From DATAVK01 sp036267755 (GTDB taxonomy: Bacteria > Actinomycetota > Actinomycetes > JAFAQI01), in the NCBI GenBank assembly GCA_036267755.1, contig DATAVK010000001.1, forward strand, positions 1 to 26,476: a DNA stretch of 26,476 nucleotides, given 5' to 3'. A program made the position numbers and the translations under genes. Position 1 is the first letter of the stretch; every line of letters starts with the position of its first letter. The notes below the pieces were generated by a model. The model had not been told where the DNA came from. It made no database searches and saw only the letters and a list, made by a program, of their open reading frames with translations. This document shows, in pieces, positions 15,945 to 22,234 of the stretch.

Positions 15945-16916
15945 GTGAAACGCCACACCGCAGCCTCGACCCTGACCGTTTTGGCGCTCGCCTCGGGCGC
16001 CCTGGGCGTCGCCGCCGCAGCGGCGGTACCCGCCTCCGCCGCGAGTTGCTCCACGTCGACCGTGTCCTCCAGCTCCGGGGGTCTCGGCAAGGTGGTGCTG
16101 TCGGTCAGCTCCGTCACCGTCAAGCAGGGCGGATGCGTGGTCTTCCACAACGCCACGTCGGGTACGGCGAGCGTCACGGTCAACGGCGCCGGACGGACGG
16201 TCTCGGCCGGGAGCACCGGCGGTGAGTGGACAGCCTCCAGTGCTGGAGCCGCGGCCGTCGTTGCGACCGTGCCGGGGGGACTGCTGGGCCTGGTGCCCAA
16301 GGCGGGCCTCGCGACGATCACGGTGACCCCCAAGCCGGCGCCATCAGTTCCGGCGCCTAGCCCGACCACCGTGGCTGGCGGGACCGGTTCCGGCGGCTCC
16401 GGTGGGTCCGGCGGATCCGGTGGGTCCGGTGGGTCCGGGTCCGGTGGCTCAGGCGGTTCGAGCGGCGGCGGTGGCGGTGGCGGAAGCAGCTCGGGCGGTT
16501 CGGGCGGCTCCGGGTCGACTGGCCACAAGGGTCTCGGCACCACCCACCAGCGCGGTCCGGGTGCTATCGACACGGGCGGCCTGCTCGGAGGCACCGGCTT
16601 CTCGCTGCCGAGCATTCCGCTGGGCACCTTTGCCCACGAGGGCTTGGCCGGCGCCGGCATCGGCACCGCCCCGCAGATCGCCCCAGGGATCGGCGCGTCG
16701 ACGGATGCCGCCGGCAACCCGTTGCCGCTGGTGAACGGTTCCGGCGCGCAGCAGATGGCGCTCGCCGGGGATTCTCACCCCTCCGGCAGCCAGAGCCCGA
16801 TCGCGGATGTGGTGGCCGGTCTGGTGGTGCTCGGGACGGCAGCTGGGCTGCTGCACACGATGCGTCGCCGCCGGGCTGTGGATGGAGCCACCACCGCCGC
16901 CTCGCACCGGGCCTAG
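15945..16916 (+). CDS. Secreted, C-terminally anchored protein with small cupredoxin-like domain and Gly/Ser stalk (second of a tandem pair)
   Basis: A 323-residue protein of unknown function. The start is taken as the GTG at 15945 (MKRHTAASTLTVLALASGAL, a good signal peptide ending near PASA-AS), because an ECF-like promoter would start transcription just upstream. An ATG at 15915 is the alternative. Residues 35-130 repeat the domain of the preceding protein, with cysteines C35 and C64 and VTVKQGGCVVFHNATSGTAS. Residues ~145-192 are an almost pure Gly/Ser stalk. Residues ~205-285 are a Gly/Pro-rich region. Residues ~286-305 are a hydrophobic helix followed by MRRRR. This resembles a surface-displayed domain on a flexible arm. 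The paralogous relation is inferred from matching architecture and a nearly identical Cys-Cys interval (28 and 29 residues). Confidence 0.72.
   Translation: MKRHTAASTLTVLALASGALGVAAAAAVPASAASCSTSTVSSSSGGLGKVVLSVSSVTVKQGGCVVFHNATSGTASVTVNGAGRTVSAGSTGGEWTASSAGAAAVVATVPGGLLGLVPKAGLATITVTPKPAPSVPAPSPTTVAGGTGSGGSGGSGGSGGSGGSGSGGSGGSSGGGGGGGSSSGGSGGSGSTGHKGLGTTHQRGPGAIDTGGLLGGTGFSLPSIPLGTFAHEGLAGAGIGTAPQIAPGIGASTDAAGNPLPLVNGSGAQQMALAGDSHPSGSQSPIADVVAGLVVLGTAAGLLHTMRRRRAVDGATTAASHRA
16378..16515 (+). repeat. Gly-Gly-Ser coding microrepeat
   Basis: Short tandem units of 9 bp (GGTGGGTCC and variants) encode about 45 residues of GGS repeats inside the second cupredoxin-like protein. Such a tract may vary in length between strains by slippage. 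It is in frame, with no sign of a frameshift. Confidence 0.8.
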
Positions 16917-16963
16917 GCTGCCGCGAGGCCGTCGTACCCGGCGACCGCGCCGAACGTCTCCCA

Positions 16964-17079
16964 TTGACCGCGCTTGCGGCTGCTAGCGTGGCTGACGCTC
17001 GACGCGAGCAGCCTCCTGTCACGGCAACACGGTCGTGACCGCCCCGCCACTTCGGTGTCGGGCCCGAGTCCAGAGGAGG
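16964..17079 (+). ncRNA. Structured 5' leader of rpsF with three hairpins and a possible promoter
   Basis: A possible -35 TTGACC (16964-16969) and -10 TAGCGT (16984-16989) lie only 14 bp apart, a short spacing. Three hairpins follow. The first is GCTCG/CGAGC at 16997-17009 with a 3-base loop. The second is GTCACG/CGTGAC at 17018-17039 with a 10-base loop. The third is CCCG-c-CAC/GTG-t-CGGG closed by a UUCG tetraloop at 17043-17062. The ribosome binding site AGAGGAGG follows at 17072-17079. S6:S18-binding autoregulatory leaders are known before rpsF in bacteria and this could be one, but I cannot match the conserved bulge motif by eye. Confidence 0.4.
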
Positions 17080-17091
17080 TGGGTTGCACCT

Positions 17092-17382
17092 ATGCGTCGC
17101 TACGAACTGATGGTCATCCTCGACCCAGATCTCGAGGAACGCACCGTCGCTCCCTCACTTGACCAGTTCCTCGGTGTCGTCCGGCAGGGCGGCGGATCCG
17201 TGGAGAAGGTCGACGTGTGGGGCCGCCGGCGGCTGGCCTACGAGATCGCTCACAAGGTCGAGGGCATCTACGCCGTGCTGGACGTCACCGCCGAGCCGGC
17301 CACGATCACGGAGCTGGACCGACAGCTCAACCTCAACGAGGCCGTGCTGCGCACCAAGGTGCTGCGCCCGGACGCGAAGTAG
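17092..17382 (+). CDS. rpsF: 30S ribosomal protein S6
   Basis: A 96-residue S6, a component of the small-subunit platform that binds 16S rRNA as a heterodimer with S18. The sequence MRRYELMVILDPDLEERTV, then GRRRLAYEIAHKVEGIYAVLDV and LNLNEAVLRTKVLRPD, is unmistakable family sequence and full length. Start: ATG at 17092, preceded by AGAGGAGG with a slightly long spacing of 12; an upstream in-frame GTG at 17035 would add non-family residues through the leader hairpins. It is first in the rpsF-ssb-rpsR-rplI operon. Confidence 0.98.
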   Translation: MRRYELMVILDPDLEERTVAPSLDQFLGVVRQGGGSVEKVDVWGRRRLAYEIAHKVEGIYAVLDVTAEPATITELDRQLNLNEAVLRTKVLRPDAK

Positions 17383-17389
17383 GCCCGCG

Positions 17390-17887
17390 ATGGCACAAGG
17401 CGATGTCACCGTCACGGTCGTAGGCAACCTCACCAACGACCCGGAGCTGCGGTTCACCCCGAGTGGCGCCGCGGTCGCGAACTTCACGGTCGCCTCGACG
17501 CCACGGATCCTCGACAAGGCCACGAACGAGTGGAAGGACGGCGACGCGCTGTTCCTGCGCTGCTCGATCTGGCGTCAGGCGGCCGAGAATGTCGCCGAGT
17601 CGCTGCAGCGCGGCGCTCGCGTCATCGTGACCGGCCGGCTCAAGCAGCGGTCGTATGAGACCAAGGAAGGCGAGAAGCGCACCGTCGTCGAGTGTGAGGT
17701 CGACGAGGTCGGCCCCTCGCTGCGCTACGCCACCGCCAAGGTCGTCAAGGGTCAGCGCAGCGGCGGACAGCCGTCCGGAGGCGCGCCGTCGTACAGCGGC
17801 AACTCCGGGGCCGGCGCGCCCGCCAACGATGACCCCTGGGCCACTCCGGCTCCGTCCGGCGGCTTCTCCGACGAGCCACCCTTCTAG
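17390..17887 (+). CDS. ssb: Single-stranded DNA-binding protein
   Basis: A 165-residue SSB. Residues ~4-115 form the OB fold (VTVTVVGNLTNDPELRFTPSG, FLRCSIWRQAAENVAESLQRG, VIVTGRLKQRSYETKEGEKR), which binds ssDNA as a tetramer in replication, repair and recombination. Residues ~122-157 are a Gly/Ser/Pro linker, and the acidic tip FSDEPPF ends the protein, the docking site for partner replication proteins. The ATG at 17390 lies seven bases after the rpsF stop. The SSB gene between S6 and S18 is the standard bacterial arrangement. A palindrome CCCCGCGGGG at 17915-17924 follows in the 62-bp gap before rpsR and may be an attenuating hairpin. Confidence 0.98.
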   Translation: MAQGDVTVTVVGNLTNDPELRFTPSGAAVANFTVASTPRILDKATNEWKDGDALFLRCSIWRQAAENVAESLQRGARVIVTGRLKQRSYETKEGEKRTVVECEVDEVGPSLRYATAKVVKGQRSGGQPSGGAPSYSGNSGAGAPANDDPWATPAPSGGFSDEPPF

Positions 17888-17949
17888 ATCCCCTTTCCCC
17901 CGACCATCCCCTCGCCCCGCGGGGGGCTCGCACCGACTGGAGCACCACG

Positions 17950-18186
17950 ATGGCCAAGCCCGTCTTGCGCAAGGTAAAGAAGAAGGTCTGTCAGTTCTGC
18001 AAGGACAAGACGACCTACATCGACTACAAGGACACGACACTGCTGCGGAAGTTCATCTCCGACCGCGGCAAGATCCGGGCCCGCCGGGTCACCGGCAACT
18101 GCTCGCAGCACCAGCGCGACATCGCGATCGCTGTGAAGAACAGCCGCGAGATGGCGCTGCTGCCCTACACCAGCACGGCCCGCTGA
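17950..18186 (+). CDS. rpsR: 30S ribosomal protein S18, zinc-binding (C+) form
   Basis: A 78-residue S18, partner of S6 on the 30S platform. Typical core sequence is present: DYKDTTLLRKFISDRGKIRARRVTGNCSQHQRDIAIAVKNSRE is spread over residues 25-67. The zinc ligands C14 and C17 (CQFC), C51 and H54 (CSQH) are present, so this is the zinc-containing C+ paralogue. Many actinobacteria also carry a zinc-free C- copy elsewhere, repressed by Zur; none is in this window. ATG at 17950, 62 bp after ssb, same operon. Confidence 0.97.
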   Translation: MAKPVLRKVKKKVCQFCKDKTTYIDYKDTTLLRKFISDRGKIRARRVTGNCSQHQRDIAIAVKNSREMALLPYTSTAR

Positions 18187-18202
18187 GAAAGGGGACGCTG
18201 CG

Positions 18203-18655
18203 ATGAAGCTCATCCTCACCGGTGAAGTCACCGGTCTCGGAAGCGCCGGCGACGTCGTCGAGGTCAAGGACGGCTACGGCCGCAACTACCTCGTGCCTCG
18301 TGGCCTCGCGATGCTGTGGTCGAAGGGCGGCGAATCGCAGGTCGCGGCGCTGCGCCGGGGCCGCGAGTCCCGCGAGATCACGAACCTCGGCGAGGCCAAG
18401 GAACTGGCCGACCAGCTCGGGTCACTCACGGTGACGCTGACCCAGCGCGCTGGCCAGGGTGGACGGTTGTTCGGCTCGGTCACTGCTGCGGATGTTGTCG
18501 ACGCGGTCACGGCCGCTGGTGGACCGTCGCTGGATCGGCGCCGGGTCGAGCTGCCGAGCTCGCACATCAAGACGGTCGGCACCCACCCGGTGACCGTCCG
18601 GTTGCACCCTGAGGTCACCGCATCGATGCAGGTCGAGGTCGTCGGCTCCGACTGA
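18203..18655 (+). CDS. rplI: 50S ribosomal protein L9
   Basis: A 150-residue L9, a 23S rRNA-binding protein at the base of the L1 stalk. The N-terminal domain MKLILTGEVTGLGSAGDVVE, followed by VKDGYGRNYLVPRGLAM, is diagnostic. A long connecting helix (about 40-75) leads to the C-terminal domain (RLFGSVTAADVVDAVTAAGG, then LPSSHIKTVGTHPVTVRLHPEV). Start: ATG at 18203, with GAAAGGGGA upstream, 16 bases after the rpsR stop. Full length, last gene of the ribosomal operon. Confidence 0.98.
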   Translation: MKLILTGEVTGLGSAGDVVEVKDGYGRNYLVPRGLAMLWSKGGESQVAALRRGRESREITNLGEAKELADQLGSLTVTLTQRAGQGGRLFGSVTAADVVDAVTAAGGPSLDRRRVELPSSHIKTVGTHPVTVRLHPEVTASMQVEVVGSD

Positions 18656-18663
18656 TTCGCGGA

Positions 18664-18686
18664 TGTCGACATGGCGTGTCGACATG
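18664..18686. repeat. Twin TGTCGACATG direct repeat with palindromic cores
   Basis: TGTCGACATG occurs at 18664-18673 and 18677-18686, a 13-bp period. Each copy contains the palindrome TGTCGACA, and the first extends to ATGTCGACAT. It begins nine bases after the rplI stop. It looks like a pair of operator half-sites or a small structured element. The same 8-bp core occurs once more at 15842-15849. Confidence 0.5.
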
Positions 18687-18865
18687 TGGATGACACCCGG
18701 TCGGGATAGCGGTTAGTAATCTGTTTCCCACAGGCGTGGACAGTCGAAACCGCAGGTCAGAGTGCGTGTCGCAGTTGGCGAGGCGCAGGTTGTCCACAGC
18801 GGTGCACATCCCTGTGCACAGCGGCTCAGCGTGGCGTGCACATGTCGCGCACATCTGTGTCCACA
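18685..18865. other. Cluster of DnaA-box-like sequences in the rplI-dnaB gap
   Basis: The 306-bp gap 18656-18961 has no gene. It contains TTGTCCACA at 18790-18798, a perfect actinobacterial DnaA-box consensus. GTGTCCACA at 18857-18865 matches 8 of 9, and TCATCCACA on the minus strand at 18685-18693 matches 8 of 9 against TTATCCACA. Several 7-of-9 sites are also present: TTTCCCACA at 18724-18732, CTGTCCACG minus at 18735-18743, and the palindrome CTGTGCACAG at 18812-18821. A short AT-richer patch (18712-18728) lies between them. This is a plausible DnaA-binding region. I see no dnaA or dnaN here, so I do not call it oriC. Confidence 0.5.
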
Positions 18866-18961
18866 TGACAGCCAAACCCGACCCCCGCAATCCCGGTTTT
18901 CGTCCTACCTGGCCGCTACAACGGACAAGCACAGCGAGCCCGGATTGGTGGGAGTCCAGCA

Positions 18962-20341
18962 GTGAGCATGGCCGACGTCGTCTCGATGCCGAGTGGGGCC
19001 ACCGGTACGGCGGAGGACCGCACCCCACCGCAGGACATCGTGGCCGAGCAGTGCGTGCTCGGTGGCATGCTGCTGTCCAAGGACGCGATCGCTGACGTCG
19101 TCGAGGTGCTGCGCCCGACCGACTTCTACCGACCGGCCCACCAGACGGTCTACGACGCGGTGCTCGACCTCTACGGCCGCGGCGAGCCGGCCGACCCGGT
19201 GACGGTGGCGGCCGAGCTCACCCGCGACGGTCTGCTCGAGCGCATCGGCGGTGCGCCGTACCTCCACACGCTCATCGCCTCGGTGCCGACCGCTGCGAAC
19301 GCCGGCTACTACGCGGCGATCGTCCGTGAGCGGGCGGTGCTGCGCCGGCTGATCGAGGCCGGCACCAAGGTCGTGCAGCTCGGGTACGGAGCGGTCGGCG
19401 GCGCCGGCGGCGATGTCGACGAGGTCGTCGACCGCGCCCAGGCAGCGGTCTACGAGGTGGTCGAGCGGCGCAACAGCGAGGACTACGTCCCGCTCGAGAC
19501 CGCGATGATGTCCACGCTCGCCGAGCTGGAGGCGATCGAGGGCCACGGTGGGGAGATGTCCGGTGTCCCGACCGGCTTCCGTGACCTCGACGAGCTGACC
19601 AACGGACTGCACCCGGGCCAGCTGATCGTCATCGCCGGCCGCCCCGGCCTGGGCAAGTCGACGCTGGGGCTGGACTTCCTGCGCAACGCCTCGATCAAGC
19701 ACTCGCTCGCGGCGGTGCTGTTCTCGTTGGAGATGGGCAAGAGCGAGATCACGATGCGGCTGCTGTCGGCGGAGGCCCGGGTGCCGCTGCAGCGGATGCG
19801 CACCGGGCACATGAACGATGACGACTGGAACAAGCTGGCCCGCCGGATGGGTGAGGCAGCGAGCGCGCCGATGTTTCTCGACGACTCGCCCAACATGACC
19901 ATGATGGAGATCCGCGCTAAGGCTCGGCGGCTCAAGCAGCGCCACGATCTGCGGCTCGTGGTCCTCGACTACCTGCAGCTGATGTCGAGCCCGCGTCGGG
20001 TGGAGAGCCGACAGCAGGAAGTCGCCGAGATGAGCCGGTCGCTCAAGCTGCTGGCCAAGGAGCTCGAGGTCCCGGTCGTGGCGATCAGCCAGCTGAACCG
20101 TGGCGCGGAGCAGCGCTCCGACAAGCGACCACAGCTTGCCGACCTGCGCGAGTCCGGCGCGATCGAGCAGGACGCCGACATGGTGATCCTGCTGCACCGC
20201 GAGGACGCCTACGAAAAGGAGTCCCCGCGCGCCGGCGAGGCCGACCTGATCGTGGCCAAGAACCGTAACGGCCCCACCCAGGACGTCGTGGTCTCCTCGC
20301 AGCTTCACTACTCGCGTTTCGTGGACATGCAGCAGACCTGA
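18962..20341 (+). CDS. dnaB: Replicative DNA helicase DnaB
   Basis: A 459-residue hexameric replicative helicase. The N-terminal helical domain (residues 22-125, PPQDIVAEQCVLGGMLLSKDAI) binds primase, and a linker follows (~165-195). The RecA-like ATPase domain has Walker A GRPGLGKST (226-234), Walker B LVVLDYLQLM (332-341), and the arginine-finger region KNRNGPTQ (433-440). Start: GTG at 18962, with GGGAG about eight bases upstream; an ATG two codons later is the alternative. There is no intein at the Walker A or other usual insertion sites, unlike many mycobacterial DnaBs. The long upstream gap with DnaA-box-like sites suggests replication-linked control. Confidence 0.97.
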   Translation: MSMADVVSMPSGATGTAEDRTPPQDIVAEQCVLGGMLLSKDAIADVVEVLRPTDFYRPAHQTVYDAVLDLYGRGEPADPVTVAAELTRDGLLERIGGAPYLHTLIASVPTAANAGYYAAIVRERAVLRRLIEAGTKVVQLGYGAVGGAGGDVDEVVDRAQAAVYEVVERRNSEDYVPLETAMMSTLAELEAIEGHGGEMSGVPTGFRDLDELTNGLHPGQLIVIAGRPGLGKSTLGLDFLRNASIKHSLAAVLFSLEMGKSEITMRLLSAEARVPLQRMRTGHMNDDDWNKLARRMGEAASAPMFLDDSPNMTMMEIRAKARRLKQRHDLRLVVLDYLQLMSSPRRVESRQQEVAEMSRSLKLLAKELEVPVVAISQLNRGAEQRSDKRPQLADLRESGAIEQDADMVILLHREDAYEKESPRAGEADLIVAKNRNGPTQDVVVSSQLHYSRFVDMQQT

Positions 20342-20384
20342 TGGGGATACCGGCGGGACGTCACTCGCTGCGCCGAATGTCCCA

Positions 20385-20440
20385 GTTTGCCAAACCCGTG
20401 CTTTGGAAACCTTCACACCGACATGTCAGGGCGATAGATT
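20385..20440 (+). promoter_or_regulatory. Strong leaderless promoter of the anti-sigma-type ATPase gene, with upstream dyad
   Basis: TTCACA (20412-20417), 17 bases, then TAGATT (20435-20440) form the best sigma-A-type promoter in the window. The -10 ends seven bases before the GTG at 20448, so the mRNA should be leaderless. A small dyad GTTTG-C-CAAAC (20385-20395) lies about 16 bp before the -35 and may be an activator or repressor site. Confidence 0.6.
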
Positions 20441-20447
20441 CCGTTGC

Positions 20448-20894
20448 GTGACAGGTGTCCGGCTCCCGGATCCTTTGCAGCTCGCTCCGGTCGGACCGGC
20501 GAGCAGCCATGCCCGGGCGTATATCCGCACCGGTCTGCGGTCGCTCGGTCGTGACGCGCTCGTCGACAGCGCACAACTCGGTGTCACCGAAATGGTCACC
20601 AACGCCTGCCTGCACGCGCGGACCCCGATGGTCGTTGCGCTGCGGCTCATCGCACCGGACATCGTCCGGATCGAGGTCACCGACTCCTCACCGCGCGCTC
20701 CCGAGCTTCGCCCGCCCGACGCGATGGCGACGACCGGCCGTGGCCTGCGACTGCTGACGTCCTTCGGCCGGTGGGGTGTCGACCCGCTGACGCCGCCCGA
20801 CATCGGCAAGACGGTGTGGTTCGAGCCCTGGGCCGAGCCGGTCGCGGGGTCCGGCTGGGATATCAGCGAGCCCGAGGAATGGGTCGGGGCGTAA
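20448..20894 (+). CDS. GHKL ATP-binding protein, anti-sigma factor (RsbW/SpoIIAB)-type
   Basis: A 148-residue single-domain HATPase. The N-box helix has E48, N52 and H56 (GVTEMVTNACLHA). The G1 box is VTDSSPRAP with D79, and the G2 loop is TTGRGLRLL (96-103). This is the layout of the serine kinase/anti-sigma group, common and diverse in actinobacteria, which sequesters a sigma factor or phosphorylates a STAS anti-sigma antagonist. No sigma factor or STAS gene is nearby, so the target is unknown. The GTG at 20448 is chosen because the -10 TAGATT lies seven bases upstream; a longer frame would start before the promoter. The stop shares a base with the next start (TAATG). Confidence 0.85.
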   Translation: MTGVRLPDPLQLAPVGPASSHARAYIRTGLRSLGRDALVDSAQLGVTEMVTNACLHARTPMVVALRLIAPDIVRIEVTDSSPRAPELRPPDAMATTGRGLRLLTSFGRWGVDPLTPPDIGKTVWFEPWAEPVAGSGWDISEPEEWVGA

Positions 20895-21427
20895 TGGCCG
20901 ACGACCCGCCCGCCATCCTGGGCCGCTACCTCCAGCCAGGGGGCGACCGCCAGGTCACCGTGACGCTGCTGAACTTCCCGTTGCAGGTGTTCGCGGTGGC
21001 CCGCCAGCACCATGACGAACTGCTGCGCGAGTTCGCGCTGCTCGCGTTGCAGCCACCTCGCGAGGCGTCGGCCCGCACGCTCCCGGCTGAGCTGCTCGAC
21101 CTCATCGACACGCTGGGGCGACGCTACGGCGGCGTCGGTGACCGCGCCGACACGGCTCGGGATGCCGCGCTGGCTCGGGGTGAGCTGAGCATGGACCTCA
21201 GCTATCAGGTGCCCGCATCCGTCGGCCCCGCGATGAGCGAGCTCCACCAGTTGATGGAAGCCGCGGACGCGTTCTGCCAGGACGAGCAGCTGCTGACGCT
21301 CGCGGCGACTCCGGTGGAGCGCCGGTTCCGACAGTGGTTCACCGAGCAGTTCATCTCGCAGGCGGCCGACGCCGAGCCGGTTCCCTGGGACGGCCCGCTC
21401 GCCGCGGACGAGCCCGCGCTTCGCTGA
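20894..21427 (+). CDS. Conserved hypothetical protein coupled to the GHKL ATPase
   Basis: A 177-residue soluble, mostly helical protein of unknown function. The ATG at 20894 shares its first base with the stop of the ATPase gene (TAATG), so the pair is translated together. A short N-terminal beta segment (QVTVTLLNFPLQVFAVARQH, ~20-39) is followed by HHDELLREFALLAL and several amphipathic helices. The segment MDLSYQVPASVGPAMSELHQ, then LMEAADAFCQDEQLLTLAATP, ends in VERRFRQWFTEQFI. I recall similar proteins next to actinobacterial GHKL/STAS regulators, but I cannot name a family. By coupling it may be a partner or modulator of the ATPase. Confidence 0.75.
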   Translation: MADDPPAILGRYLQPGGDRQVTVTLLNFPLQVFAVARQHHDELLREFALLALQPPREASARTLPAELLDLIDTLGRRYGGVGDRADTARDAALARGELSMDLSYQVPASVGPAMSELHQLMEAADAFCQDEQLLTLAATPVERRFRQWFTEQFISQAADAEPVPWDGPLAADEPALR

Positions 21428-21537
21428 CCCTGAGCTACCGCCTACCCCCGGGCCCTTTGGCGCCGGCCTCGGGACCTCCGCCCCTACCTCGAGCTGCCCG
21501 GACGCACGAGTGTGGAGTCGAGGCAAGGAGGCGGACC

Positions 21538-21972
21538 ATGGTGGTCTCCCGAACAGGACCGGTTGTCGTCGTCGGCGTCGACGGCTCGCCGAACGCTGAC
21601 GTCGCGCTGCAGTGGGCTGAGCAGTACGCGACGGACACCGGCGGATCACTCAGAGTCGTGATCGCCTGGGAGTGGCCGTTGTCGTACGGATATCCCCTGT
21701 CGTTCGACGGCTTCGACCCGAGGGCCGACGCAGTGCGGGTGGCCGAGAAGGCCATCGCCGGTCTGACGCTGCCGCCCAACCGGATCGAGTTCGAGACCCC
21801 AGAAGGATCCGCCGGCGCGGTTCTCGTGCGCGCCAGCGCTGACGCCGATCTGCTGGTCGTGGGAATGAGCGGGAACCGACTTGTCGCCAGCCTGTTGATC
21901 GGCTCGGTGAGCACGCACTGCGTGCACCATGCGCAGGTCCCGGTCGTCGTGGTCCCGCCGGACCGGTCATGA
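21538..21972 (+). CDS. Universal stress protein (UspA family), single domain
   Basis: A 144-residue cytoplasmic protein of the Usp fold. The N-terminal strand VVVVGVDGSPNADVALQWA (9-27) and the ATP-binding motif G109-x2-G112-x9-G122-S123 (GMSGNRLVASLLIGS) are both intact, so it should bind ATP. The C-terminal strand QVPVVVVPP is typical. Start: ATG at 21538 with AAGGAGG seven bases upstream, a strong site. The 110-bp gap before it has no recognisable promoter by eye. The stop overlaps a small unlisted gene by 4 bp (ATGA). The role (dormancy, redox or other stress) cannot be told from sequence. Confidence 0.92.
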   Translation: MVVSRTGPVVVVGVDGSPNADVALQWAEQYATDTGGSLRVVIAWEWPLSYGYPLSFDGFDPRADAVRVAEKAIAGLTLPPNRIEFETPEGSAGAVLVRASADADLLVVGMSGNRLVASLLIGSVSTHCVHHAQVPVVVVPPDRS

Positions 21973-22118
21973 CCCGGCTGTTGTGGTGTGCGGTCGGGGC
22001 GCTCGCACTGCAGATCGGCCTCGTCGCGTGGCTGGACCGTGAGACGGAGACGGCGAGCCGCCGCGATCTCGCGCAGTGCCACGAGCGAGCGGGCCACAGG
22101 GCGCACCCGCTGGTCTGA
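21969..22118 (+). CDS. Small 49-residue single-pass membrane protein, coupled to the universal stress protein
   Basis: A short frame not normally called. The ATG at 21969 overlaps the Usp stop as ATGA and the frame stops with TGA at 22116-22118. The product begins MTRLLWCAVGALALQIGLVA, a hydrophobic helix of about 19 residues. It then has WLDRETETASRRDLAQCHER and a short His-rich tail ending HRAHPLV. The coupled overlap, the coherent membrane helix and the charged C-terminal tail support a real gene. C37 is followed directly by H38, with H43 and H46 in the tail, so metal binding is conceivable. I recognise no family. Confidence 0.55.
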   Translation: MTRLLWCAVGALALQIGLVAWLDRETETASRRDLAQCHERAGHRAHPLV

Positions 22119-22178
22119 GCGCAACGGCCAGCACAGAGCGGGATTCGGGGCGGCGTGCCGGGGGATGGGAGTAATCAC

Positions 22179-22184
22179 TACCAT
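22179..22184 (+). promoter_or_regulatory. Possible -10 element (TACCAT) upstream of the GT4 gene
   Basis: TACCAT fits TAnnnT and would start transcription near 22191, downstream of a TTG at 22184 and upstream of in-frame GTG codons at 22223 and 22235. No clear -35. It supports a start at one of the GTG codons, not the TTG. Confidence 0.3.
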
Positions 22185-22234
22185 TGAGGATCCGCGCGCG
22201 TGCGACGCGCCAGCCAGACGAGGTGCGACGCAGC

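Noticed and set aside
18656..18961. Calling the DnaA-box cluster a chromosomal origin
   Set aside because: No dnaA, dnaN, rpmH or parAB nearby and no marked AT-rich unwinding region; reported only as a binding-site cluster.
18962..20341. Intein in dnaB
   Set aside because: The reading frame is normal length and continuous through the Walker A and other usual intein insertion sites.
18905..20416. 503-codon open frame on minus, antisense to dnaB
   Set aside because: Shadow of dnaB codon bias; no recognisable protein features.
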